17,734 nt of DNA from Planctomycetota bacterium (GCA_018970845.1 JAGWVO010000023.1:1-17734), one strand, 5' to 3'. Numbered from the stretch's first letter, positions 6,997-14,905 are shown. A program made the numbers and translations. Notes: a model not told the origin generated them from the letters alone.

Positions 6997-8097
6997 ATGG
7001 CCCGATTGTCAGCCAACACGGTCAGGATCGGCATTCCGGTCCTGGCCATTTTTCTTGGGGCCGCCCCGGCGCGTTCCCAGTCGCCTTCATTGGCATGGAA
7101 ACCGGACGGCTCCGATCCGTCGGTTGGCAGGTTCGAGGCCCGCGGGCTTCCCGAGGGTTCGCCGGCGCTTGGGCAGCCCGGGCGTTTCCTGACGGTGAGC
7201 GTTGAAGCCGGTCCCGGCCTGCTGGGCACATGGGGCGCCGAGGGAAGCACGGCATGGTTCAGGCCCCGTTTTCCCTTGGCGCCCGGCGTTCGCCACACCG
7301 TTCGCCTGGGGGGCCGCCAATCGATCGAGTTGGTCCACTCGCTGCCGGTGCCGGAAACCCCGGCCACGGTGGTTGTTTCGTCGCATCCATCCTCGCGCGA
7401 GATCCCGGAAAACATCTTGCGGTTTTATCTGGTTTTCAGCGCGCCGATGCGAACCGGCGAGGCTTACAAGCGCGTCCGGCTGGTCCGTGACGATGGCCAC
7501 ATCGCGGAATTGCCGTTTCTGGAGCTTGATGAGGAATTGTGGGACCCCGCCGGAACCCGCCTGACTCTGCTGATTGATCCGGGGCGCATCAAGAGGGGGG
7601 TCAAGCCGCTTGTGGACATCGGCCCCGTCTTTGAAGCCGGCCGCCGTTACACGCTCAAGGTGGATGCCGAATGGCCGGACGCCAACGGCAAGCCGTTGGC
7701 CAAGGCCCACCAGCGCGAATACCAGGTGGCGCCGCCCGTGCGCCAGCGGATCGACCCCGCCGATTGGGTGCCGAGCGCGCCGGGATCGGCGGCTCAGCCT
7801 GTGGAAATCCGCTTCCCCCGGCCACTCGACAAGGCCTTGGCCGAGCGATTGATTCGCGTGTTGGACGAAGAAAACCGGCCCTTGGCCGGAAAAGCGGAAA
7901 TGCTGGCGGGTGAAACCGTCCTGCGATTCACCCCCCGCGCCCCTTGGCAGTCAGGCCGGTATCATCTGGCGGCGGAACTCGCTCTGGAAGATCCGGCTGG
8001 AAACCGGCAGGACCGGCTGTTCGATTCCCCGGAAGACGAGGTGCCAAAGCCGGCGGCGACGCGCCGGGGGCCGTCATTTCAGGTTGGCACCCGTTGA
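6997..8097 (+). CDS. Exported Ig-like (SbsA/Big_5-type) protein
   Basis: 366 residues with a signal peptide (VRIGIPVLAIFLGAAPARSQ). About residues 120-230 and 255-350 resemble two SbsA-type Ig-like modules. The first contains ENILRFYLVFSAPMRTGEAY; the second contains VEIRFPRPLDKALAERLIRV and ends in APWQSGRYHLA with LALEDPAGNRQDRLFD. These 'phosphate-free' beta-sandwich modules usually mediate surface or protein interactions. There are no catalytic residues. The ATG is 2 bp after the stop of the propeller gene with no good ribosome binding site of its own, consistent with translational coupling. It probably acts with the propeller protein at the cell envelope, an inference from adjacency alone. 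Confidence 0.8.
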   Translation: MARLSANTVRIGIPVLAIFLGAAPARSQSPSLAWKPDGSDPSVGRFEARGLPEGSPALGQPGRFLTVSVEAGPGLLGTWGAEGSTAWFRPRFPLAPGVRHTVRLGGRQSIELVHSLPVPETPATVVVSSHPSSREIPENILRFYLVFSAPMRTGEAYKRVRLVRDDGHIAELPFLELDEELWDPAGTRLTLLIDPGRIKRGVKPLVDIGPVFEAGRRYTLKVDAEWPDANGKPLAKAHQREYQVAPPVRQRIDPADWVPSAPGSAAQPVEIRFPRPLDKALAERLIRVLDEENRPLAGKAEMLAGETVLRFTPRAPWQSGRYHLAAELALEDPAGNRQDRLFDSPEDEVPKPAATRRGPSFQVGTR

Positions 8098-8179
8098 TAT
8101 CTTTCGCAATATCCTTGACTCCGGGGCTTTGGTAAGGCACAAAGAAATGACCTCCCCGCCTCGAATCCCCGTGAATTGA

Positions 8180-10801
8180 ATGGATCAACCGGTCATGCCC
8201 CACCTTCGCGTGATCGCCACACTCCTGGCCGTGGCCAGTTTTTCCCGGGCCGACCAGGGCGCTGATTTCTTTGAATCCAAAATACGGCCGGTTTTTGTCG
8301 AGCATTGCCTCGCCTGCCACTCGGCGGATGCCGCGAAGGCCGGCAAGCTCAAGGGGGGCCTGAAGCTGGATTCCCGCGAGGGCGTGCGCAACGGTGGCGA
8401 CACGGGCCCCGCCGTGGTGCCCGGCGACACCACCAAGGGAACGCTGCTGGCTTCCCTGAGGCATGATGGCGATCTCCGCATGCCCCCCAAGGGAAAGCTG
8501 CCCGACGCTGTCGCGGCTGATTTCGCCAAATGGATTTCCATGGGGGCGCCCGACCCCCGTGACGGATCCACCGGCGCCAAGTCTCCTCTGGCATCAGGCG
8601 CGTTGCCCTGGTCGTTCATCTCTCCCAAGGCAACCGGGCCCGAATCCCCCGGCGAGATCGACCGGCTGATTGCCGCCAAGCGGGCTGAAAAAGGTATCAA
8701 GGCGGCCGGACCCGCCGATCGTCGCGCCTTGGTGCGCCGCCTTTATTTCGACCTGGTCGGCCTGCCTCCGGCCCCAGCCGAGGTGGAGGCGTTCGTCGCC
8801 GACAACCGTCCCGGCGCCTATTCGGATCTGGTGGATCGGTTGCTGGCTTCCCCTCACTATGGCGAACGGATGGCCCGGCATTGGCTTGATGTGGCCCGGT
8901 ATGCCGAGGATCAGGCCCACACCTTCGCCGTGAAACCCAAGTCGAACGCCTTCCGCTACCGGGACTGGGTGATCGCGGCGATGAACAGCGACATGCCGTA
9001 CGACCAGTTCATCCGCTACCAGTTGGCGGGCGACCTGATGCCCGAGTCCTCGGGCGACGCCTTCACGCGGTTGGCGGGCCTGGGCCTCATCGGCCTGGGG
9101 GCCGAGTACTACAAGAACACCGCCCGGGAGCAGGCGATCGCCGATGAACTCGACGACCGCGTCGACACCGTCACCCGTGGCTTCATGGGCATCACCGTCA
9201 GTTGCGCCCGCTGCCACGACCACAAGTTCGACCCGATTTCGCAAGTGGATTACTACGCCCTGGCCGGCGTGTTCAACGGATTCAGCAATGTCGACGCGCC
9301 CCTGGCTCCGCCCGACGCCGTGGCCGCCTATGACAAGGCTCAAAAGGACATCAAGGATGCCGAGGGCCGGGTGAACGCGATTCTTTCCAAGGCCGGCGAG
9401 CAAGCGGCAAGGGAGTCGCTTGGCAAGCTGGCCGAGACTCTCGCCGCGGCGCAAAGCCTTCCCGCGGGCAAGAATGGCGCCAAGGAGATCGAGGCCGCGG
9501 CCAAGGCGGCTGATGTCTCGCCTTATTTCCTTGGGAAATGGGTCAAGTTCCTCGGGTCAGGCCCGGCGGGCAAGGTTTCAGAATTGGCCCCCGTCAGGGA
9601 GTTGAAGCCCGGAACCGGCCGGGACAAGGTATCCGCGGCTTGCCAGGCCGCCGCCAAGGCGGTTCGCGCCGCCGCTGAGTCGGCCAAGCCGAACGACCAT
9701 CCCCTCATGAAGGCGCTCAGGGCCGACAAGAACGGTCCCCTGTCCGTGCCTCCCGAGGATGCGGAGAAGTTTTTCCTGATGGGCGATGCCAAGCCATCCG
9801 TGGCTCGCATGCGCGAGGAAGTCGCCGTCCTTAAGAAGAACGCTCCACCGATGTATCCCGTGGCCCACTCGATCCGCGGCGGCGGGCAAACGATGCCGCT
9901 ATACATCCGGGGCAACCCGCTCAAGAAGGGCGCGCCGGCCCCCAAGGGCTTCCCGGAGTCGTTATCGAAGGTTTCCGCGAGCAAGGGTGAGTCCTACAGC
10001 CGGCTCCAACTCGCCGACGCGATCGCCTCGCGCGACAATCCGCTCACGGCGCGGGTGATGGTGAACAGGGTTTGGGAGCGGCACTTCGGCAAGGGCTTGG
10101 TGGGCACGCCCTCGAACTTCGGGCAACTGGGCGACAAGCCGACCCATCCGGAACTGCTCGACACGCTGGCCGTGCGTTTCATGGAACATGGATGGTCGCT
10201 CAAGTGGCTTCACCGGGCCATCGTGATGTCGGAGACCTACAGGCTGTCGAGCCTTGGCGAGACGGGCGCGGCCGCCGATCCGGCCAACTCGCTCCTTTGG
10301 AGGGCCAACCGCAGGAGGCTCGATGTGGAGGTATGGCGGGACGCGCTGCTTGCCGTTTCGGGCAACCTGGACGAAACGATGGGCGGGCCGACCTACGACC
10401 TTAGGGACGCCGGCGCGAACCGCAGGACGGTTTACGCCAAGGTCAGCCGCCACAACCTTGACGGCCTCCTGAGGCTGTTTGATTTCCCCGACGCCAATGT
10501 GACCAGCGACAAGCGCTCGAACACCACGGTGCCGCAGCAGCAACTGTTCGCGCTCAACAGCGATTTCATGATCCGTCAGGCCAAGGCGTTCGCCGCTCGC
10601 CTGGCCAAGGAATCCAAGGGCGACGCCGAGGCGGTGACCCGGGCCTACCAGTTGGCGTTTGGTCGTTCGCCCGCCACCGGCGAGGCGTCGCGGGCGCTGG
10701 CGTTTTTGGCCGATCCGGTCGCGCCTGATGACAAGCTTTCCCGACGCGAGCAGTTCGCCCAGGCGATCCTCGCTTCCAACGAGTTCATGTTCGTCGACTG
10801 A
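8180..10801 (+). CDS. PSD1-type protein: PSCyt1 + DUF1549 + DUF1553
   Basis: 873 residues. An N-terminal hydrophobic signal (LRVIATLLAVASFSRA) precedes a planctomycete cytochrome C-like PSCyt1 domain with the heme motif C43-L-A-C46-H47 and GGLKLDSREGVRNGG. DUF1549 follows (about 150-380: RRLYFDLVGLPP, YGERMARHWLDVARYAED, and a second CxxCH at 342-346 in CARCHDHKFDPI). A Lys/Ala-rich, probably helical segment spans about 385-560. DUF1553 is at about 600-860 (NPLTARVMVNRVWERHFG, GWSLKWLHRAIVMSETYR, RRRLDVEVWRDALL, NFPQQQLFALNSDF-like end). The biochemical function of the family is unknown, though a periplasmic c-type heme is likely. A second in-frame ATG at 8195 could be the true start. It is 15 bp upstream of its usual partner, a DUF1501 gene, as in many planctomycete genomes. 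Confidence 0.93.
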   Translation: MDQPVMPHLRVIATLLAVASFSRADQGADFFESKIRPVFVEHCLACHSADAAKAGKLKGGLKLDSREGVRNGGDTGPAVVPGDTTKGTLLASLRHDGDLRMPPKGKLPDAVAADFAKWISMGAPDPRDGSTGAKSPLASGALPWSFISPKATGPESPGEIDRLIAAKRAEKGIKAAGPADRRALVRRLYFDLVGLPPAPAEVEAFVADNRPGAYSDLVDRLLASPHYGERMARHWLDVARYAEDQAHTFAVKPKSNAFRYRDWVIAAMNSDMPYDQFIRYQLAGDLMPESSGDAFTRLAGLGLIGLGAEYYKNTAREQAIADELDDRVDTVTRGFMGITVSCARCHDHKFDPISQVDYYALAGVFNGFSNVDAPLAPPDAVAAYDKAQKDIKDAEGRVNAILSKAGEQAARESLGKLAETLAAAQSLPAGKNGAKEIEAAAKAADVSPYFLGKWVKFLGSGPAGKVSELAPVRELKPGTGRDKVSAACQAAAKAVRAAAESAKPNDHPLMKALRADKNGPLSVPPEDAEKFFLMGDAKPSVARMREEVAVLKKNAPPMYPVAHSIRGGGQTMPLYIRGNPLKKGAPAPKGFPESLSKVSASKGESYSRLQLADAIASRDNPLTARVMVNRVWERHFGKGLVGTPSNFGQLGDKPTHPELLDTLAVRFMEHGWSLKWLHRAIVMSETYRLSSLGETGAAADPANSLLWRANRRRLDVEVWRDALLAVSGNLDETMGGPTYDLRDAGANRRTVYAKVSRHNLDGLLRLFDFPDANVTSDKRSNTTVPQQQLFALNSDFMIRQAKAFAARLAKESKGDAEAVTRAYQLAFGRSPATGEASRALAFLADPVAPDDKLSRREQFAQAILASNEFMFVD

Positions 10802-10816
10802 CAGGAGACCACCGCC

Positions 10817-12196
10817 ATGTTGATTCCGTCACGCCGCGACATGTTGGCTAGCCTGGGCGCGGGAGTTGGCTCCCTTGGGCTCGCCGGGGTGATGGCTGAC
10901 GCCGGGTTGGCCGCCGCGGCCGCAGGCAATGATCCGTTGGCCCCGAGGCCATCCCACTTCGCGCCCAAGGCCAGGCATGTCATCCACCTGTTCATGAATG
11001 GCGGTCCCTCGCAGGTGGACACCTTCGACCCCAAGCCGATGCTCGAAAAGCATGCCGGCAAGCCCATGCCGCAGGGCCACCTCTCCACCGAACGCAAGAC
11101 CGGCAACTGCCTGCCCAGCGCCTTCAAGTTCCACAAGGCCGGGAAATCGGGCGTCGAGGTCAGCGAGATCTACCCCGAAATCGCCAAGCGCATCGACGAC
11201 ATCTGCGTCATCCGTTCGATGCACACGAATGTGCCCAACCATGAACCCTCGCTGCTCATGATGACCAGCGGGAACCTCCAGCCGATCCGTCCCAGCATGG
11301 GCGCCTGGCTTTCCTACGGCCTGGGCACCGAGAACCGCAACCTTCCCGGATTTGTGGTGCTTTGTCCCGGCAAGCCGGTGGTGGGGCCCCAACTGTGGGG
11401 CAGCAGCTTCCTCCCGGGCGCCCATCAGGGCTGCCATATCCAGAACCTCGATCCCAACCGGGTCATCGACCACATCCGCAATGGCAGCGTTTCCACCGCC
11501 ACCCAGCGCCGGCAACTCGACCTGCTCAATGCCATGAACCGCGACCATCGCGACGCCCGCGGCGGCGACGACCAGCTTGAGGCGCGGATCCAGTCGTTCG
11601 AGATGGCGTTTCGCATGCAAACCGAGGCGTCCGAGGCGTTCGATGTCTCCCGCGAGCCCGCCTCAACGCGCGAACTCTATGGAACGGGCGCCTATGCCGA
11701 CTCCCTGATCGTCGCCCGTCGGTTGGTGGAACGGGGCGTGCGAACCGTGCAGGTGTTCACGGGCTCGGGCCAGCCATGGGACGACCATGGCAACATCGTC
11801 AACGGTCACCGCTCGAAGGCCCAGACCACCGACAGGCCCATCGCCGCCCTCTTGGCCGACCTGAAGCGTTTGGGCCTGCTGGACGAAACACTGGTCCTTT
11901 GGGGCGGCGAGTTCGGCCGCACTCCCACGAGCGAAGGGGCGGACGGCCGCGACCACAACAACCACGGATTCACCGTCTGGCTGGCGGGCGGAGGCGTCAA
12001 GGGTGGCATGGCTTACGGCGCCACCGACGACTTCGGATTCGCGGCGGCCAGGGACAAGGTGCATGTGCACGACCTGCACGCCACCATGCTGCACCTGCTG
12101 GGACTCGACCACGAAAAGCTCACCTACCGCTACAGCGGTCGCGATTTCCGGCTCACCGATGTCCATGGAACCGTTGTGCGCGACATCCTTGCCTGA
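10817..12196 (+). CDS. Tat-exported DUF1501 protein
   Basis: 459 residues. Its N-terminus carries a twin-arginine signal, S5-R-R-D-M-L10 followed by ASLGAGVGSLGLAGVMADAG, so it is probably exported folded by Tat. The DUF1501 core follows: HVIHLFMNGGPSQVDTFDPKP (about 54-74), ICVIRSMHTNVPNHEPS, a Gly-rich LCPGKPVVGPQLWGSSFLPG region, and the C-terminal VLWGGEFGRTPTSEG ... GRDHNNHGFTVWLAGGGVKGG. The family belongs to the alkaline phosphatase/sulfatase-like fold; the Asp/His-rich clusters seen here could bind metal. The reaction is unknown. AGGAGA lies 9 bases before the ATG. It follows the PSD1 gene by 15 bp, and the two form the standard planctomycete pair. A 9-bp inverted repeat overlaps its stop codon. 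Confidence 0.93.
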   Translation: MLIPSRRDMLASLGAGVGSLGLAGVMADAGLAAAAAGNDPLAPRPSHFAPKARHVIHLFMNGGPSQVDTFDPKPMLEKHAGKPMPQGHLSTERKTGNCLPSAFKFHKAGKSGVEVSEIYPEIAKRIDDICVIRSMHTNVPNHEPSLLMMTSGNLQPIRPSMGAWLSYGLGTENRNLPGFVVLCPGKPVVGPQLWGSSFLPGAHQGCHIQNLDPNRVIDHIRNGSVSTATQRRQLDLLNAMNRDHRDARGGDDQLEARIQSFEMAFRMQTEASEAFDVSREPASTRELYGTGAYADSLIVARRLVERGVRTVQVFTGSGQPWDDHGNIVNGHRSKAQTTDRPIAALLADLKRLGLLDETLVLWGGEFGRTPTSEGADGRDHNNHGFTVWLAGGGVKGGMAYGATDDFGFAAARDKVHVHDLHATMLHLLGLDHEKLTYRYSGRDFRLTDVHGTVVRDILA

Positions 12197-12207
12197 CCGG
12201 CAAGGAT
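12185..12207 (+). terminator. 9-bp inverted repeat overlapping the DUF1501 stop codon
   Basis: ATCCTTGCC (12185-12193) pairs perfectly with GGCAAGGAT (12199-12207) around TGACC, whose first three bases are the stop codon. No T-run follows, so it may be a Rho-type or weak terminator, or a 3'-end stabiliser. A further copy of ATCCTTGCC at 12243-12251 could pair with the same GGCAAGGAT arm instead. Confidence 0.5.
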
Positions 12208-12213
12208 TGGCCC

Positions 12214-12228
12214 GCCAACGTATTTGGC
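12214..12228. promoter_or_regulatory. Palindrome GCCAA-N5-TTGGC upstream of ahcY (operator-like)
   Basis: Perfect 5-bp arms with a CGTAT centre, in the gap between DUF1501 and ahcY. It holds the only ACGT tetranucleotide found in the window (12218-12221). The dyad form and its place upstream of ahcY suggest a protein-binding site; no specific regulator is recognised. Confidence 0.3.
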
Positions 12229-12291
12229 AAAAGCGATAGATTATCCTTGCCGACTTGGTTGCACCCCGTGCCGTTGCGCCGGTTTGGTTCC

Positions 12292-12297
12292 TATAAG
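12292..12297 (+). promoter_or_regulatory. Possible -10 element for ahcY
   Basis: TATAAG lies about 70 bases before the riboswitch aptamer, in the most AT-rich part of the gap. No good -35 at 16-18 bases spacing is visible, so this is weak. Confidence 0.25.
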
Positions 12298-12363
12298 TAA
12301 TCTTGTTCGGACATCAAGGAACCGAGGGACCACATCCCGACCATTTCACCGAGCACCACTTCC

Positions 12364-12450
12364 ACGAGGGGCGCTGCGACGGCACAACGGTGCCTGCCAG
12401 GCTCGCGGGGGCGGAAAACCTGAAACGGCGCCCGTTCATTGTTTCAGGAG
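12364..12450 (+). promoter_or_regulatory. S-adenosylhomocysteine (SAH) riboswitch with ribosome-binding-site expression platform
   Basis: The aptamer spans about 12364-12434. P1 is CGAG (12365-12368) with CTCG (12402-12405). P2 is GGCAC (12381-12385) with GTGCC (12390-12394), loop AACG. The pseudoknot P4 is GGGCGC (12369-12374) with GCGCCC (12428-12433). The conserved single-strand and junction segments GCGCTGCGAC, GCCAGGCTCG and AACGGCGC are all present, matching the SAH riboswitch as I remember it. For the expression platform, CCTGAAAC (12419-12426) is exactly complementary to GTTTCAGG (12441-12448), which covers the ribosome binding site CAGGAG (12445-12450). That 8-bp helix uses the AAC preceding the P4 strand, so ligand-stabilised P4 should compete with it and free the site. 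An ON-switch raising ahcY expression when SAH accumulates is the expected logic. Confidence 0.93.
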
Positions 12451-12459
12451 ACTTTGAAC

Positions 12460-13881
12460 ATGTCCGCCGTCAAGCAAAAGCCTGTCACCTTCGCCGATTT
12501 CAAGGTTGCCGACCTTTCATTGGCCGCCTGGGGCCGTCGCGAGATTGCCATCGCCGAGACCGAAATGCCCGGTCTCATGGCCATCCGCGACGAGTATGCC
12601 GCCAAGCAGCCGCTCAAGGGCGCCCGGATCACCGGTTCGCTCCACATGACCATCCAGACCGCCGTGCTGATCGAGACGCTCAAGGCGCTTGGGGCCGAAG
12701 TCCGGTGGGCATCCTGCAACATTTTCTCCACCCAGGATCATGCTGCGGCTGCCATCGCCGCGGCGGGCATTCCCGTGTTCGCGTACAAGGGTGAATCCCT
12801 CAAGGAATACTGGGACTATACCCACAAGATCTTTGAATGGGCCGACGGCGGCATGTCGAACATGATCCTCGACGATGGCGGCGACGCCACATTGCTGCTT
12901 CACCTCGGCGCCCGGGCCGAGAAGGACATCCATGTCCTCGACAAGCCCGGCAGCGAGGAGGAGCGGATTCTTTTCGCATCCATCAAGGAGCGCATCGCCT
13001 CGCAGCCCGGCTGGTACGCCAAGAACCTGGCCGCCATCAAGGGCGTGACCGAGGAGACCACCACCGGCGTGCATCGCCTTTACCAGATGCACAAGCGCGG
13101 CGAACTCAAGTTCCCCGCGATCAATGTCAACGATTCCGTCACCAAGTCGAAGTTCGACAACCTGTACGGCTGCCGCGAGTCGCTTGTCGACGGCATCAAG
13201 CGCGCCACCGATGTGATGGTCGCCGGCAAGATCGCCGTGGTTGCCGGCTACGGTGATGTGGGCAAGGGATCCGCGCAAGCCCTGCGGGCCCTCTCCGCCC
13301 AGGTCTGGGTGACCGAAATCGATCCGATCTGCGCCCTCCAGGCCGCCATGGAAGGCTACCGTGTCGTGACCATGGACTACGCCTGCGACAAGGCCGACAT
13401 ATTCGTGACGGCCACGGGCAACTACAAGGTCATCACCCATGCCCACATGGCCAAGATGAAGGATCAGGCCATCGTCTGCAACATCGGGCACTTCGACAAC
13501 GAGATCGATGTGGCCTCCTTGGAAAACTATCCGTGGGAGGAGATCAAGCCCCAGGTGGATCATGTGATCTTCCCCGACAGGAAGCGCATCATCCTGCTGG
13601 CCAAGGGCCGGCTCGTGAACCTTGGCTGTGGCACCGGCCACCCGTCGTATGTGATGAGCTCCTCATTCGCCAACCAGGTGTTGGCGCAGATCGAGCTTTG
13701 GCAGAACAACGCCAACTACCCGGTCGGCGTCTATGTGCTGCCCAAGAAACTCGACGAGCATGTGGCCCGGCTGCAGCTCAAGAAGCTCAATGTGCAGCTC
13801 ACCGAGTTGACGACCGAGCAGGCCTCCTACATCCATGTCTCGAAGGATGGCCCCTTCAAGTCCGAGCACTACCGCTACTAG
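12460..13881 (+). CDS. ahcY: Adenosylhomocysteinase (S-adenosyl-L-homocysteine hydrolase)
   Basis: 473 residues. AhcY hydrolyses SAH, the product and inhibitor of SAM-dependent methyltransferases, to homocysteine and adenosine using tightly bound NAD (cytoplasm). The N-terminal substrate domain has GARITGSLHMTIQTAVLIETL and EVRWASCNIFSTQDHAAAAI. The bacterial-type insertion of about 40 residues lies around 150-195 (DKPGSEEERILFASIKERI). VTEETTTGVHRLYQM and INVNDSVTKSKFDNLYGC precede the NAD-binding GYGDVGKGSAQALRA. The C-terminal NAD-contact tail ends KSEHYRY. The ATG at 12460 is chosen over an in-frame TTG at 12439 because CAGGAG lies 9 bases before it and the TTG would start inside the riboswitch platform. 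It is controlled by the upstream SAH riboswitch and ended by a strong terminator, so it is probably monocistronic. Confidence 0.97.
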   Translation: MSAVKQKPVTFADFKVADLSLAAWGRREIAIAETEMPGLMAIRDEYAAKQPLKGARITGSLHMTIQTAVLIETLKALGAEVRWASCNIFSTQDHAAAAIAAAGIPVFAYKGESLKEYWDYTHKIFEWADGGMSNMILDDGGDATLLLHLGARAEKDIHVLDKPGSEEERILFASIKERIASQPGWYAKNLAAIKGVTEETTTGVHRLYQMHKRGELKFPAINVNDSVTKSKFDNLYGCRESLVDGIKRATDVMVAGKIAVVAGYGDVGKGSAQALRALSAQVWVTEIDPICALQAAMEGYRVVTMDYACDKADIFVTATGNYKVITHAHMAKMKDQAIVCNIGHFDNEIDVASLENYPWEEIKPQVDHVIFPDRKRIILLAKGRLVNLGCGTGHPSYVMSSSFANQVLAQIELWQNNANYPVGVYVLPKKLDEHVARLQLKKLNVQLTELTTEQASYIHVSKDGPFKSEHYRY

Positions 13882-13907
13882 GATTTTGCCATCCCTTGAA
13901 ACGAAGG

Positions 13908-13940
13908 AGCCCGCCGGAGAACCGGCGGGCTTTTCCATTT
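13908..13940 (+). terminator. Rho-independent terminator of ahcY
   Basis: AGCCCGCCGG (13908-13917) and CCGGCGGGCT (13922-13931) form a perfect 10-bp stem with tetraloop AGAA. TTTTCCATTT follows, a classic intrinsic terminator 26 bases after the ahcY stop. It also sits just beyond the stop of the convergent methyltransferase gene, though in that direction the downstream sequence is less T-rich. Confidence 0.9.
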
Positions 13941-13956
13941 TCATCAACGGGCAGAT

Positions 13957-14652
13957 TCAGGCGGCCTTGGCATCTACCGGGCCCCGCATCTCCATGTCCC
14001 ATTTCTCGCGGTCGAGATGCGGGGCGAATGGTCGCTTCCCGCACAGGACCCTGCCGGCCTGGTACTTGAGTCGCTTGAGCCAAGGCAATGGCTCGCGGGC
14101 ATGTTCGGCCATCTTGCGGCGATAAGTATCGAGATCCGACTCCGTTGGCATGCGGGCCTTTTCCCGGAAAGCCACCGACCAAACATTGGCCATGCGCCGG
14201 GCGGGCCCATGCCAGCCAAGCAGGCGGCGCGGGTAATGGTCTCGCAGCATGAAGTCGAAGGCTTCGGGTGTGAACCGCCAGTAGTCGCTGGGGTAACCAT
14301 GGACATGGAAGTAAAAAGGTGATGCCACGACAAAGACGCCATCGGGCCTCAGCACCCGCCTGACCTCATCGAAGCCCAGCCAGAAACGCTGGACATGCTC
14401 AAAGGTGCTCAGGGCCAGAACCGTGCCCACGCTCCCGGATGTCTGCGGCAGGTTTTCCACGCTGGCGACGCAGTCGACTCCCGGTCCGGCGCGGAAATCG
14501 ACTCCGGTGTAGTCGCTGCCGGGAAAAAGAGACCGGAGGTTGATGTCGTCGCTGGCGCCTTCCACCTGCATGGAGCCGATCTCAAGAAACGGCCCGGGCA
14601 GGTGAAACGATTCGGCAACGGCCCGCATCATTCCGCGGAGGAACTGGTTCAT
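13957..14652 (-). CDS. Class I SAM-dependent methyltransferase (Methyltransf_11-like)
   Basis: 231 residues. Motif I appears as FLEIGS (residues 22-27). The acidic end of strand 2 is YTGVDFRAG (D52, binding the SAM ribose). ENLPQTSGSVGTVLALSTFEHV holds the motif for adenine contact and strand 4. RVLRPDGVFVVASPF is the usual post-motif segment, followed by HGYPSDYWRFTPEAFDFML, common in methyltransferases acting on lipids, glycans or small molecules. The C-terminus is basic and has no membrane segment. The substrate is unknown. It converges on ahcY, whose product removes the SAH this enzyme would make; this is suggestive, but the genes are not in one operon. The ATG at 14652 has a weak ribosome binding site. 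Confidence 0.87.
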   Translation of the reverse strand: MNQFLRGMMRAVAESFHLPGPFLEIGSMQVEGASDDINLRSLFPGSDYTGVDFRAGPGVDCVASVENLPQTSGSVGTVLALSTFEHVQRFWLGFDEVRRVLRPDGVFVVASPFYFHVHGYPSDYWRFTPEAFDFMLRDHYPRRLLGWHGPARRMANVWSVAFREKARMPTESDLDTYRRKMAEHAREPLPWLKRLKYQAGRVLCGKRPFAPHLDREKWDMEMRGPVDAKAA

Positions 14653-14905
14653 TCTCGGGATTCATCCTTCAGGACAACAAGATGGGTTGAGTTGACCTGA
14701 AGTGCCGCCATGGAAGCAAGGCAAATGCGCCGGCGTCAGTCCCGCCGTTGCGAAACAATCAGCCTATTCCGTCTTTCGATCAGGTGGCCATTCAAAACGA
14801 GGATTCTCTCGTTTCAATTTCCTCGAATCCTCATCAAACCGCCATTGCCCAAGCCTTGGCTCGGCATGAGGATACTGCCATCGCCCGATGAGTGGAGACA
14901 CGCCG
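14653..14905 (+). promoter_or_regulatory. Divergent gap with mutually exclusive hairpins in the PHP gene leader
   Basis: AAACGAG (14795-14801) pairs with CTCGTTT (14808-14814). Overlapping it, GAGGATTC (14799-14806) pairs with GAATCCTC (14825-14832). The same ATCCTCA (14827-14833) can instead pair with TGAGGAT (14867-14873). These alternatives could be an attenuator-like switch or merely chance. No confident promoter is seen on either strand. Confidence 0.3.

Noticed and set aside
8098..8179. TTGACT at about 8113 as an internal promoter before the PSD1 gene
   Set aside because: The matching -10 position (CACAAA) is poor; the evidence is too thin to annotate.
8594..9454. 286-codon open frame antisense to the PSD1 gene
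   Set aside because: The opposite strand carries the conserved DUF1549 domain; the antisense product looks like a compositional artefact.
12439..12460. TTG start for ahcY seven codons upstream
   Set aside because: It lies within the riboswitch expression platform, and the ribosome binding site CAGGAG sits between it and the ATG at 12460.
12517..13641. 374-codon open frame antisense to ahcY
   Set aside because: It is a shadow of a GC-rich, strongly coding adenosylhomocysteinase gene; the product has no recognisable motif.
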